Assembly (NCBI RefSeq): GCF_034424545.1
Contig: NZ_CP139971.1
Coordinates: forward strand, 496,001 to 560,000
Direction: 5' to 3'
DNA length: 64,000 bases
Source of the DNA: Trinickia caryophylli
Lineage (GTDB): Bacteria; Pseudomonadota; Gammaproteobacteria; Burkholderiales; Burkholderiaceae
In this document: in pieces, positions 56,358-64,000 of the stretch
Layout of the letters: each line of letters starts with the position of its first letter
Numbering within the stretch: position 1 is the first letter of the stretch
Made by a program: the position numbers and the translations under genes
The notes under the pieces: generated by a model
Databases searched by the model: none
What the model saw: the letters and a program-made list of their open reading frames with translations, nothing else
Told to the model about the DNA's origin: nothing

Positions 56358-57929
56358 ATGCGTTCGGCTCTCTCGATCAATGGCCGGCTTGGTTTGGCGA
56401 TGTGTCTGCTCAGCGTACTGCTCGCTGGGACAGGCGCCGTCGGCTTGGTCGGTATGCGTAGTAGCAACGAAGCAAACCGGCAGACCTACTCGGTGCAGTT
56501 GGTCAAAGCCATCGACATCAGCGAGATGACGATCTATGTCGGCCGCGAGCGCACGTCGCTCGACCGGGCAGCCATCTCGCCTGGCTCGGCCGATGCCGAA
56601 GCGATGTACCGCAAGACCGATGAAGTCCAGGCAGCCGCGATGAAAGCCTGGAATCACTACCTCGCGCTCCCCCACGACGCCGAAGAAGGACGCCTCGCCG
56701 AGGCTACGAGCGAGCAGTTGCGCCAGACGCAGGACGCGCTCGCCGAATTCCGCGAGGCCACGAAAACCGGCAACCACGACGACATCGCCGCCAAGGCCAT
56801 TCGCGTGGGCACGATCTACACGAAGATGCAAGGCTCGGCCGAGACGCTGAAGCGCTACCAGCTCGACCTCGCCAAAACCCGCTACGAAGAAACGGAAAGG
56901 CATTACCAGCTCTTCACCGGCGCGGCCGCCGCCATGATCGTCATCGGCGTGCTGGCCGCACTGTTGAGCTGGGTGTCGCTGCGTCGCGCGATCCTCGGCC
57001 CGGTCAATCAGGCGCTCGATCATTTCTCGGCCATCGCGCAAGGCGACCTGCGCCGGTCGATTCATGCAGCCTCGCGCGACGAAATGGGCCGGTTGCTCGA
57101 TGGCCTCGCCAACATGCAGCGCAGCCTCGCCGGAACGGTGGCGAGCGTGCGCACCGGCAGCGACGCCATTGCGGTGGCCACCCGCCAGATCGCCGCGGGC
57201 AACACCGATTTGTCCTCGCGTACCGAATCGCAAGCCGCCTCGCTCGAAGAAACTGCTGCCAGCGCCGAACAACTGACGGGCACGGTCAAGCTGAACGCCG
57301 AGAATGCGCGGCAGGCCAGCGCGCTCGCGACGAGCGCATCGGATATCGCGCGTCAAGGCCACGACGTCGTTTCGCGCGTGATCGGTACGATGGGCGAGAT
57401 CAGCACCAGCTCGGCGAAGATCTCGGAAATCATCGCGCTCATCGACGGCATCGCCTTCCAGACCAACATCCTGGCTCTCAATGCAGCCGTGGAAGCGGCG
57501 CGCGCAGGCGAGCAAGGCCGCGGCTTCGCCGTGGTCGCAGGAGAGGTGCGCGCGCTCGCGCAACGCTCCGCCGCCGCAGCGAAGGACATCAAGTCGCTCA
57601 TCGTCGATTCCGTCGATCGAATTGGAACTGGTTCCGCACAGGTGGAGGAAGCAGGCCGCACGATGGGGCAGATCATCGACGCCGTCATGCGCGTGAACAG
57701 CATCATGGACGAGATTTCCGCGGCCTCGCAGGAGCAAAGCCAGGGCATCGGCCAGGTCGCACAGGCCGTCAATCAGATGGACGAAGTGACACAGCAAAAC
57801 GCGGCACTCGTCGAAGAGGCCACGGCGGCTACGCAGGCACTGCTCACGCAGGCGCAGGCGCTCGCCGATGCCGTCTCGGCATTCAGCCTGCCCGAAGGCG
57901 AGCGGCCCGCTCAGCGCGCGCTCGCCTGA
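56358..57929 (+). CDS. Methyl-accepting chemotaxis protein, four-helix-bundle type
   Basis: 523 residues. Membrane helices near 11-31 and 191-212; the sensor domain between them resembles the 4HB/Tar type ([24 protein letters not shown], core [15 protein letters not shown]). HAMP, then the signalling domain with [21 protein letters not shown] and [18 protein letters not shown]. No NWETF tail. AAGAAGGACAACGTC gives a good ribosome site. Divergent from the patatin-like gene; not in a chemotaxis operon. Confidence 0.9.
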   Translation: MRSALSINGRLGLAMCLLSVLLAGTGAVGLVGMRSSNEANRQTYSVQLVKAIDISEMTIYVGRERTSLDRAAISPGSADAEAMYRKTDEVQAAAMKAWNHYLALPHDAEEGRLAEATSEQLRQTQDALAEFREATKTGNHDDIAAKAIRVGTIYTKMQGSAETLKRYQLDLAKTRYEETERHYQLFTGAAAAMIVIGVLAALLSWVSLRRAILGPVNQALDHFSAIAQGDLRRSIHAASRDEMGRLLDGLANMQRSLAGTVASVRTGSDAIAVATRQIAAGNTDLSSRTESQAASLEETAASAEQLTGTVKLNAENARQASALATSASDIARQGHDVVSRVIGTMGEISTSSAKISEIIALIDGIAFQTNILALNAAVEAARAGEQGRGFAVVAGEVRALAQRSAAAAKDIKSLIVDSVDRIGTGSAQVEEAGRTMGQIIDAVMRVNSIMDEISAASQEQSQGIGQVAQAVNQMDEVTQQNAALVEEATAATQALLTQAQALADAVSAFSLPEGERPAQRALA

Positions 57930-57985
57930 CACACCCACAGCCACGAACGGCCGGCTGCGCGCCGGCCCGCCCTCCGGGCAGCGGA

Positions 57986-58002
57986 GGCGGATGACATCCG
58001 CC
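57986..58002 (+). terminator. Short hairpin after the chemoreceptor gene
   Basis: GGCGGAT (57986-57992) pairs with ATCCGCC (57996-58002), loop GAC, in the 129-base gap before the dehydrogenase operon. No T-tract, so a weak terminator at best. Confidence 0.4.
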
Positions 58003-58058
58003 GTCCGTCGCCCGAGGGCGCCCTATTGCCCCACGAGCCCCACGAATCCGAAGACGCT

Positions 58059-58775
58059 ATGACTCAAGACAAGGAACCGCGCAGGCGCTTCTTGCGCCAG
58101 ATGTTTGCCGTCGTGCCGGCCGCGACGATGACAACCGGCGCCGCACTCACGCAAAGCGGCTGCGAAAAGCAGGCCGTGGCACAGAGTGCCTCTGCCTATC
58201 ACCCGACGTTTTTCACCGATGCCGAATGGACGTTTCTGATGGCCGCGATCGACCGCCTGATTCCGGCGGACGAGCATGGCGCGGGCGCAATCGAAACGAA
58301 CGTGCACGAGTACATCGACCGCCAGATGGAAACGCCGTACGGGCACGGCAAGCTGCGCTACGCGCAAGGCCCTTTTCATCCGGATGCGAAGCCGGAGTTC
58401 GGCCTGCAGATGAACCTGACGCCGCGCGACATTTACCGCCATGGCATTGCCGAATGCGACGCCTGGTGCAGGAAAACCTATGGCGGCAAGACGTTCGCGA
58501 CGCTGGACAAGCGCACGCAGGAACAGGTGCTGAAGACGCTCGAGCAGGGCAAGGCCACGTTCGAGACCGTACCGGCCAAAACGTTCTTCTCGTATCTGCT
58601 CGCCAACACGAAGGAAGGCTATTTCGCCGATCCCATCTACGGCGGCAATAAGGACATGGGCGGCTGGAAGCTCATCGGTTTCCCGGGCGCGCGCGCCGAC
58701 TTCGCGGACTGGATCGATCAGCCAAACGCGAAGTATCCGCACGGTCCCGTTTCGATCTCGGGCAAGCGAGGCTGA
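58059..58775 (+). CDS. Gluconate 2-dehydrogenase-type gamma subunit
   Basis: 238 residues, gluconate_2-dh3 family. Tat signal RRRFLRQMF followed by a hydrophobic segment and lipobox-like Q-S-G-C. The mature part (FFTDAEWTFLMAAIDRLIPAD; TFFSYLLANTKEGYFADPIYGGN) is typical. The gamma subunit carries the folded flavoprotein across the membrane through the Tat pathway in this family. Ends two bases before the flavoprotein gene. Confidence 0.88.
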   Translation: MTQDKEPRRRFLRQMFAVVPAATMTTGAALTQSGCEKQAVAQSASAYHPTFFTDAEWTFLMAAIDRLIPADEHGAGAIETNVHEYIDRQMETPYGHGKLRYAQGPFHPDAKPEFGLQMNLTPRDIYRHGIAECDAWCRKTYGGKTFATLDKRTQEQVLKTLEQGKATFETVPAKTFFSYLLANTKEGYFADPIYGGNKDMGGWKLIGFPGARADFADWIDQPNAKYPHGPVSISGKRG

Positions 58776-58777
58776 AC

Positions 58778-60553
58778 ATGGCGACGAAGAAGAACAAAGT
58801 CGATGCCGTCATCATCGGTCTTGGATGGACCGGGGCGATTCTCGGCCAGGAACTGACCGACGCGGGCTTGAACGTCGTGGCGCTCGAGCGCGGCCCGATG
58901 CGCGACACGCCCACCGATGCGCAATATCCGAAAGTGGCCGACGAATTGAAATATGCCGTGCGCGGCGCACTGTTCCAGGATCTCTCGCGCGAGACGGTCA
59001 CGATCCGGCATACCGTGGACGACATCGCCGTTCCCTACCGGCAGCACGGCTCGTTTCTGCTCGGCGACGGCGTGGGCGGTGCAGGCTTCCACTGGAACGG
59101 CATGCATTACCGCAACCTGCCGGAAGAGCTGCAGATGCGCAGCCACTACGAGGCGCGCTATGGGAAGAAGTTCATTCCCGAGAACATGCTGCTGCAGGAT
59201 TTCGGCGTGACGTACGACGATCTCGAGCCGCACTACGACTTCGCCGAGAAAGTGTTCGGCACGGCGGGGAAGGCCGGCAATCTCGGCGGCAACCTCGTCG
59301 CGGGCGGCAACCCGCTCGAGGCGCGCCGCAGCAGCGAATTTCCGACCGCGCCGCTCAAGACCGCCTACGGCCCTCAGCTCTTCGAAAAGGCCGCGCGCGA
59401 AGCCGGCTTTCATCCGTACCCCACGCCGGCGGCGAACGCGTCCGAGCCCTATACGAATCCGTATGGCGTGCGCCTCGGGCCCTGCAATTTCTGCGGATAC
59501 TGCGAAGACTTCGGCTGCTACATGTACTCGAAGGCCTCGCCGCAAACGACGATCCTTCCTGTCTTGCTGAAGAAACCGAACTTCGAACTGCGGCCGCATT
59601 CGCATGTCACGAAGATCAACCTCGACGCGAGCGGCAAGCATGCCACCGGCGTGATGTACATCGACGCGCAAGGGCGGGAGATGGAACAGCCGGCCGATAT
59701 CGTCATCGTCGCCGCGTTCCAGATGCACAACGTGCGCCTGCTGCTGCTCTCGGGCATCGGCAAGCCCTATGACCCCAAGACGGGTGAAGGCGTCGTGGGC
59801 AAGAACTACGCGTACCAGATGAATGGCGGCGTCAACGTGCTGCTCCCGAAGGGCACGCAATTGAATCCGTTCATCGGCACGGGTGCCGGCGGCATCGGCA
59901 TGGACGATCTCAACGGAGATCAGTTCGATCACGGCCCGCTCGGCTTCATCGGCGGCGCAAGCATCCGCCACGTGCGCGCGGGCGGCCGCCCGATCAAGCA
60001 GGCAGCGACGCCGCCGGGCACACCGGCTTGGGGCTCGGCCTGGAAAGCCGGCGTCCAGGACGCCTACCAGCGCTACATGACGATCGGAATCTCGGGTTCG
60101 GTCATGGCCTATCGCGACGCCTATCTCGACCTCGATCCCACTTACAAGGATGCATTCGGCCTGCCGCTGCTGCGCATGACGTTCGATTGGCACGACAACG
60201 AGTTCGACATGCTCGGCTATATCGGCAACCGCATGGGCGACGTCGCCAAGGCGATGAACCCCGAGAAATACTGGGTCTCCACGCGCAAGAAAGGCTCGCA
60301 TTACGACACGCGGCTCTACCAGAGCACGCACACGACGGGTGGCGCCATCATGGGCACGTCGCCGGCCACGAGCGTCGTCAACCGCTACCTGCAGAGTTGG
60401 GACGTGCCCAACGTATTCGTCATGGGCGCTTCGGCATTCCCGCAAAACATGGGTTACAACCCGACGGGCCTCGTTGCGGCGCTCGCGTACTGGTCGGCGA
60501 AAGCGATTCGCGAGCAGTACCTGAAGCAAGCCGGCCCGCTCGTGCAAGCGTAA
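58778..60553 (+). CDS. GMC oxidoreductase flavoprotein subunit (gluconate 2-dehydrogenase type)
   Basis: 591 residues. FAD-binding GLGWTGAILGQELTDAGLNVVALERG (core GLGWTGAILG), HGSFLLGDGVGGAGFHWNG, the Cys cluster CNFCGYCEDFGCYMYSK that suggests a 3Fe-4S site as in FAD-glucose dehydrogenases, and the C-terminal active-site TTGGAIMGTSP and GASAFPQNMGYNPTG. Oxidises a sugar or sugar acid in the periplasm and passes electrons to the cytochrome subunit. Gluconate is the best guess; other aldoses or polyols are possible. Confidence 0.88.
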   Translation: MATKKNKVDAVIIGLGWTGAILGQELTDAGLNVVALERGPMRDTPTDAQYPKVADELKYAVRGALFQDLSRETVTIRHTVDDIAVPYRQHGSFLLGDGVGGAGFHWNGMHYRNLPEELQMRSHYEARYGKKFIPENMLLQDFGVTYDDLEPHYDFAEKVFGTAGKAGNLGGNLVAGGNPLEARRSSEFPTAPLKTAYGPQLFEKAAREAGFHPYPTPAANASEPYTNPYGVRLGPCNFCGYCEDFGCYMYSKASPQTTILPVLLKKPNFELRPHSHVTKINLDASGKHATGVMYIDAQGREMEQPADIVIVAAFQMHNVRLLLLSGIGKPYDPKTGEGVVGKNYAYQMNGGVNVLLPKGTQLNPFIGTGAGGIGMDDLNGDQFDHGPLGFIGGASIRHVRAGGRPIKQAATPPGTPAWGSAWKAGVQDAYQRYMTIGISGSVMAYRDAYLDLDPTYKDAFGLPLLRMTFDWHDNEFDMLGYIGNRMGDVAKAMNPEKYWVSTRKKGSHYDTRLYQSTHTTGGAIMGTSPATSVVNRYLQSWDVPNVFVMGASAFPQNMGYNPTGLVAALAYWSAKAIREQYLKQAGPLVQA

Positions 60554-60565
60554 GGAGGATTCACG

Positions 60566-61864
60566 ATGATCCGATCTGCAAGGACACTCGCCTCGTGCGC
60601 AGCGGGGCTCGCGCTCTATTGCGCATCCGGCCTCGCCGCCGCCATGCCCGCGAACGATGCTCAACTCGTGCGTCAGGGCGCGTACCTGGCTCGTGCCGGG
60701 GACTGCGTTGCCTGTCATACCGCCAAGGGCGGCAAGCCGTTCGCGGGCGGGCTGCCGATCGACACGCCGCTCGGCAAGGTCTACTCGTCGAACATCACAC
60801 CCGACAAGCGCACGGGCATCGGCGGCTACAGCTTCGACGATTTCGACCGCGCGCTGCGGCACGGCATTGCGAAGTCGGGCAACTCGCTCTACCCGGCCAT
60901 GCCCTACCCGTCCTACGCGAGCGTAAAGCCTGCGGACGTCAAGGCGCTCTACGCCTACTTCATGCAGGGGGTGGAGCCCGTGCAGCAGGCGAACCGGGCG
61001 CCCGACATTCCATGGCCGCTGTCGATGCGCTGGCCGCTCGCGCTGTGGCGCAAGGCGTTCGCGCCAGCCGTCGCGGCGGATGCAGCGGGCGCCGATGGAG
61101 ATGCCGTCGCGCGCGGCCGCTACCTCGTGCAGGGATTGGCTCATTGCGGCGCATGCCATACGATGCGCGGCATCGGCCTGCAGGAAACAGCGCTCGACGA
61201 TAGCCGCACCGCGTTCCTCTCGGGCGGACTCGTGGACCACTTCTTCGCGAAGAGCCTGCGCACCGACCCGGTCGAGGGCCTCGGCACCTGGAGCCAGCAG
61301 GACATCGTGACGTTCCTCAAGACGGGGCGCACCGCGCATGCGGCGGCATTCGGCGGCATGGCCGACGTGGTGGAGCACAGCACGCAGTACCTGGACGACG
61401 GGGACCTCATCGCGATCGCGCGCTTTCTGAAGACGCTGAAACCCATGGACGCCGCGGCGAAACCGCTCGTCTACGACGATACGGCGGCGCAGAGCATGCG
61501 AACGGGCACGGCAACGCATGCGGGGGCGCAACTCTTCATCGACAATTGCGCCGCCTGCCATCGCACGTCGGGCAAGGGCTACAGCGAGACGTTTCCGCCG
61601 CTCGCGCTGAGTACGGCCGTCAATACGACGGATCCGACTTCGCTGATCCGTCTCGTGCTCGAGGGCGCGCAGATGCCAGGAACGCAGCTCGCGCCGACGC
61701 GCTTTGCGATGCCCGGATTTGCCGAGCGCCTCGACGACGACCAGGTGGCGACACTGCTTACGTTCGTACGCAGCAGCTGGGGCAATCGCGCACCGGCCGT
61801 CACGGCTTCTCAGGTCGGCAAAGTGCGGCGAGCGATCGGCGCTACCGTGGCGAACGGGCGCTGA
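60566..61864 (+). CDS. Triheme cytochrome c subunit of the membrane dehydrogenase
   Basis: 432 residues with signal peptide. Three heme-binding sites: CVACH (47-51), CGACH (194-198) and CAACH (328-332). Transfers electrons from the flavoprotein to ubiquinone or the terminal oxidase. AAGGAGG lies before the ATG. The last 23 bases overlap the convergent MocR gene. Confidence 0.9.
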   Translation: MIRSARTLASCAAGLALYCASGLAAAMPANDAQLVRQGAYLARAGDCVACHTAKGGKPFAGGLPIDTPLGKVYSSNITPDKRTGIGGYSFDDFDRALRHGIAKSGNSLYPAMPYPSYASVKPADVKALYAYFMQGVEPVQQANRAPDIPWPLSMRWPLALWRKAFAPAVAADAAGADGDAVARGRYLVQGLAHCGACHTMRGIGLQETALDDSRTAFLSGGLVDHFFAKSLRTDPVEGLGTWSQQDIVTFLKTGRTAHAAAFGGMADVVEHSTQYLDDGDLIAIARFLKTLKPMDAAAKPLVYDDTAAQSMRTGTATHAGAQLFIDNCAACHRTSGKGYSETFPPLALSTAVNTTDPTSLIRLVLEGAQMPGTQLAPTRFAMPGFAERLDDDQVATLLTFVRSSWGNRAPAVTASQVGKVRRAIGATVANGR

Positions 61865-63332
61865 GCGTTTCCACGACCGCACGCATGCGCCGTACGAGCG
61901 CATCCATCTGCCCGGCCGCCACGGCTCCATAGCCGAGCACGAAACCGTTGTACGCCGAGCTGTCCGTGCCGGGCAGACAAAACGGCGAAAGCGGGCGCAA
62001 CGTCAGATTGTGTGAGCAGGCAAGGCTGCTCACCGCCGTATCGTCGAGCGGCAGGTCGAGCCGCGCCGACAGATGCATGCCGCCCGCGCCCGACGAGACG
62101 GTCAGCACGCCGTTCATGTGGCTATACAGTGCATCGAGCAACGCATCGCGTCTTTGCATGTAGAGCTTGCGCATGCGCCGCAAATGACGCGCGAAATGCC
62201 CCGCTTCGATGAACTCCGCCAGCGCGAGCTGCTCGGCCACGCGTCCCATGGGCATCAAGCGCCCGAGCGCGGAGGCCACCGCGCCCGACAACGCGGGCGG
62301 CACGACCATGAAAGCGATGCGCAGCCCTGGAAACATGACCTTGCTGAACGTGCCCAGATAGACGACGGGTGCGGCCGGTACGAGCCCCTGCAGCGCCGGC
62401 AGCGGCGTGCCCTGGTGACGAAACTCGCTGTCGTAGTCGTCTTCGACGATCCAGGCACCGCACTCGCTTGCGCCGCGCAGCAACGCAAGCCGCCGCTCGA
62501 GGTTCATCACGGCCCCGAGTGGATATTGATGCGACGGCGTGATATAGACGATACGCGGTGGCCGGTCCCGCCACAGTTGCGCCGTGGGAGCCAGGCCGTC
62601 TGCATCGACGGGCACGGGCACGAGCCGCAGATCGGCCGCCCGAAACGCGGCCTGTGCGCCCGCATATCCGGGGTTTTCGATCCAGGCGGTGTCGCCTGCA
62701 TCGGCCAGCAGCCGCGCGCAAAGATCGAGGCTGCTTTGCGTGCCGTCGGTGACGACGACCTGCGACGCGTCGCACCGTACGCCGCGCGACATGCGCAGAT
62801 ACTCCGCGATGGTCCGGCGCAATGCCTCGTTGCCCTCTCGTGGCACGTAGCCGAGCTGCGTCGTCTCGATCCCACGCCACGCGCGCTCGAGGCAGCGACG
62901 CCACGCAGTCAACGGAAACTCGTCCAGCGCGGGCACACCGGGCGCGAATGCGAACGGCTCGGGGCGGGCGGCGAACGATTCGCTTTCGGGCCGGCCGATA
63001 CCGGAAACGCGGTGCGAAAGGTTCGCACCCACTTCGGCCGCAGGCGGATCCTGCGGCGCCGAGCCGATGTCCGCCACCACCGTGCCTTGCCGCGTGCCGA
63101 CGACGAGGCCTTCTTCCGCGAGCCGCTCATAGGCATAGAGCACCGAATTGCGCGCGATGCCGAGTTCGTCGGCCAATACGCGCGAGGCGGCAAGGCGCGT
63201 GCCGCGCGCGATCGTTCCGTCGAGAATGGCCGCGCGCAGGCACGCATATAGCCGCCGCTGGCCGGACATGCGAATGTCGCCGTCGCTCGCCGAGCGGCGC
63301 GAGAACTTCGTGAGCAGCAGCCCATAATCCAT
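61842..63332 (-). CDS. MocR/PdxR-type regulator (GntR domain fused to aminotransferase fold)
   Basis: 496 residues. N-terminal winged helix (RGTRLAASRVLADELGIARNSVLYAYERL, core GIARNSVLYAYERL) then a fold-type I aminotransferase domain with VTDGTQSSLDLC, YITPSHQYPLG and the PLP Lys in GTFSKVMFPGLR. Such proteins sense PLP or an amine and control neighbouring genes. Divergent from the PNPOx-like gene at 63438, its likely target. Direct repeats GTGGCTC, GTGGTCC and GTGGATC occur in the 105-base intergenic region. Confidence 0.88.
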   Translation of the reverse strand: MDYGLLLTKFSRRSASDGDIRMSGQRRLYACLRAAILDGTIARGTRLAASRVLADELGIARNSVLYAYERLAEEGLVVGTRQGTVVADIGSAPQDPPAAEVGANLSHRVSGIGRPESESFAARPEPFAFAPGVPALDEFPLTAWRRCLERAWRGIETTQLGYVPREGNEALRRTIAEYLRMSRGVRCDASQVVVTDGTQSSLDLCARLLADAGDTAWIENPGYAGAQAAFRAADLRLVPVPVDADGLAPTAQLWRDRPPRIVYITPSHQYPLGAVMNLERRLALLRGASECGAWIVEDDYDSEFRHQGTPLPALQGLVPAAPVVYLGTFSKVMFPGLRIAFMVVPPALSGAVASALGRLMPMGRVAEQLALAEFIEAGHFARHLRRMRKLYMQRRDALLDALYSHMNGVLTVSSGAGGMHLSARLDLPLDDTAVSSLACSHNLTLRPLSPFCLPGTDSSAYNGFVLGYGAVAAGQMDALVRRMRAVVETLSARSPR

Positions 63333-63333
63333 C

Positions 63334-63391
63334 GTGGCTCCGACCGTGGTCCTAAAATTTATCGATGTCGTGGATCTAGCGATGGTGCCAC
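63334..63391. promoter_or_regulatory. GTGGNNC direct repeats, candidate MocR sites
   Basis: GTGGCTC (63334-63340), GTGGTCC (63346-63352) and GTGGATC (63370-63376), with an inverted GTGCCAC-like copy at 63385-63391. MocR regulators often bind direct repeats plus an inverted one in such divergent regions. Confidence 0.35.
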
Positions 63392-63437
63392 GTTTTTCTT
63401 AAGCTGACGTTTTCAATATATCGATAACGCCGAAGCC

Positions 63438-64000
63438 ATGACCACCGCTACCGACCGCGAAGCCGGCCTGCCCTCGCCCACGGCACGCACGCGCATCAAG
63501 CGCGAAGCGCAACGCGCCGATTACAGCCGCGCCACGCTGTACGCGATTCTCGATGCCGCCTACGTCTGTCATGTCGCATTTTCGGACGAAAGCGGCACGC
63601 ATTGCATTCCCACCGCGTGCTGGCGCGAAGGCCAGCATCTTTACATTCATGGGTCCAACGGCAGCCGCATGCTCAAACTCGCGGCCACCGGCGCGCAGGT
63701 GTGCGTAACGGTGACTCATCTCGATGGGCTCGTGCTCGCGCGCTCGGCGTTCAACCATTCGATGAATTACCGCAGCGCCACGATATATGGCGCGTTCGAG
63801 GTCGTCCCGAACGAACGCAAGGCGGCAGCGCTCGATGCTTTCATGGAAGCGCTCGCACCGGGACGCTCGCACGAGGCGCGCCCGGGCAACGCGCGCGAAC
63901 TCGCGGCCACGACGGTTCTGCGCATCGCGCTCGACGAAGCGGCGTGCAAGATCCGCACGGGTGGCCCGAATGACGACGACGGCGATCTCTCGCTGCCAGT
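63438..64000 (+). CDS. PNPOx-like flavin-nucleotide-binding protein, N-terminal part
   Basis: At least 187 residues, cut by the window end. Split-barrel fold of the pyridoxamine 5'-phosphate oxidase superfamily (COG3467): AILDAAYVCHVAFSDESGTHCIP, LYIHGSNGSRMLKLA, VCVTVTHLDGLVLARSAFNHSMNYRS. Probably binds FMN. Divergent from the MocR regulator, a common pairing for B6- or amine-related functions. Start ATG at 63438. Confidence 0.8.
   Translation, partial: MTTATDREAGLPSPTARTRIKREAQRADYSRATLYAILDAAYVCHVAFSDESGTHCIPTACWREGQHLYIHGSNGSRMLKLAATGAQVCVTVTHLDGLVLARSAFNHSMNYRSATIYGAFEVVPNERKAAALDAFMEALAPGRSHEARPGNARELAATTVLRIALDEAACKIRTGGPNDDDGDLSLP

Noticed and set aside
58718..61930. A reading frame of about 1070 codons on the minus strand opposite the dehydrogenase operon
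   Set aside because: Mirror frame produced by high GC codon bias; His/Arg-rich product without domains, and the plus strand encodes three recognised proteins.

Overview
The window is GC-rich, gene-dense proteobacterial chromosome with no rRNA, tRNA, insertion sequence, phage or CRISPR. Gene content points to Burkholderia sensu lato (Burkholderiaceae such as Paraburkholderia or Trinickia): an oxidative L-arabinose pathway, a low-oxygen/NAD island with a BCAM0308-type gene, a MocR regulator and a membrane gluconate-type dehydrogenase. This looks like a niche-adaptation region, perhaps of a secondary chromosome; that is inference.

Layout. 1-1.85 kb: two secreted proteins and a CbbY-like phosphatase. 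2.2-6.1 kb: a candidate clan CD (caspase-like) protease effector, a TetR/methyltransferase pair, then a CesT-like type III chaperone followed by its probable effector. 6.1-8.2 kb: an ECF sigma/anti-sigma operon headed by a 49-residue lipoprotein. The same promoter element (GGAATA-N16-CGTTWA) stands before that operon and before the neighbouring COG4315 lipoprotein gene. 8.5-21.7 kb: oxidative L-arabinose catabolism (arabinose dehydrogenase, arabinonate dehydratase, KDA dehydratase) with two complete sugar ABC importers (YtfQRT-YjfF type and AraFGH) and a FadR-type GntR regulator. A repeated inverted repeat, WATAG-N5-CTATT, lies in the divergent promoter region.

21.8-40.2 kb: Spy-like protein, NAD+ synthetase, PRPP synthetase, nicotinate phosphoribosyltransferase, a BCAM0308-type protein, a peroxiredoxin with a divergent AraC regulator, lipoproteins, a PfkB kinase, then an envelope operon (deacetylase, DUF4015 protein, beta-lactamase-NamZ fusion) and cytochrome b561. 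Four FNR-type boxes (22450, 29197, 33368, 34991) sit before transcription units here. This suggests one oxygen-responsive regulon joining NAD salvage, glycolysis and envelope remodelling.

40.2-56 kb: amidase, LysR and two MFS carriers; a tiny DUF3563-like gene; a BamE-like lipoprotein gene broken by one extra CGCCG unit; a binding protein/histidine kinase pair; a GGDEF-EAL protein; a chemoreceptor; and a patatin-like protein with an unusual active site. 56-64 kb: a second chemoreceptor, a three-gene membrane dehydrogenase operon (gamma subunit, GMC flavoprotein, triheme cytochrome c), and a MocR regulator divergent from a flavin-dependent PNPOx-like gene cut by the window end.
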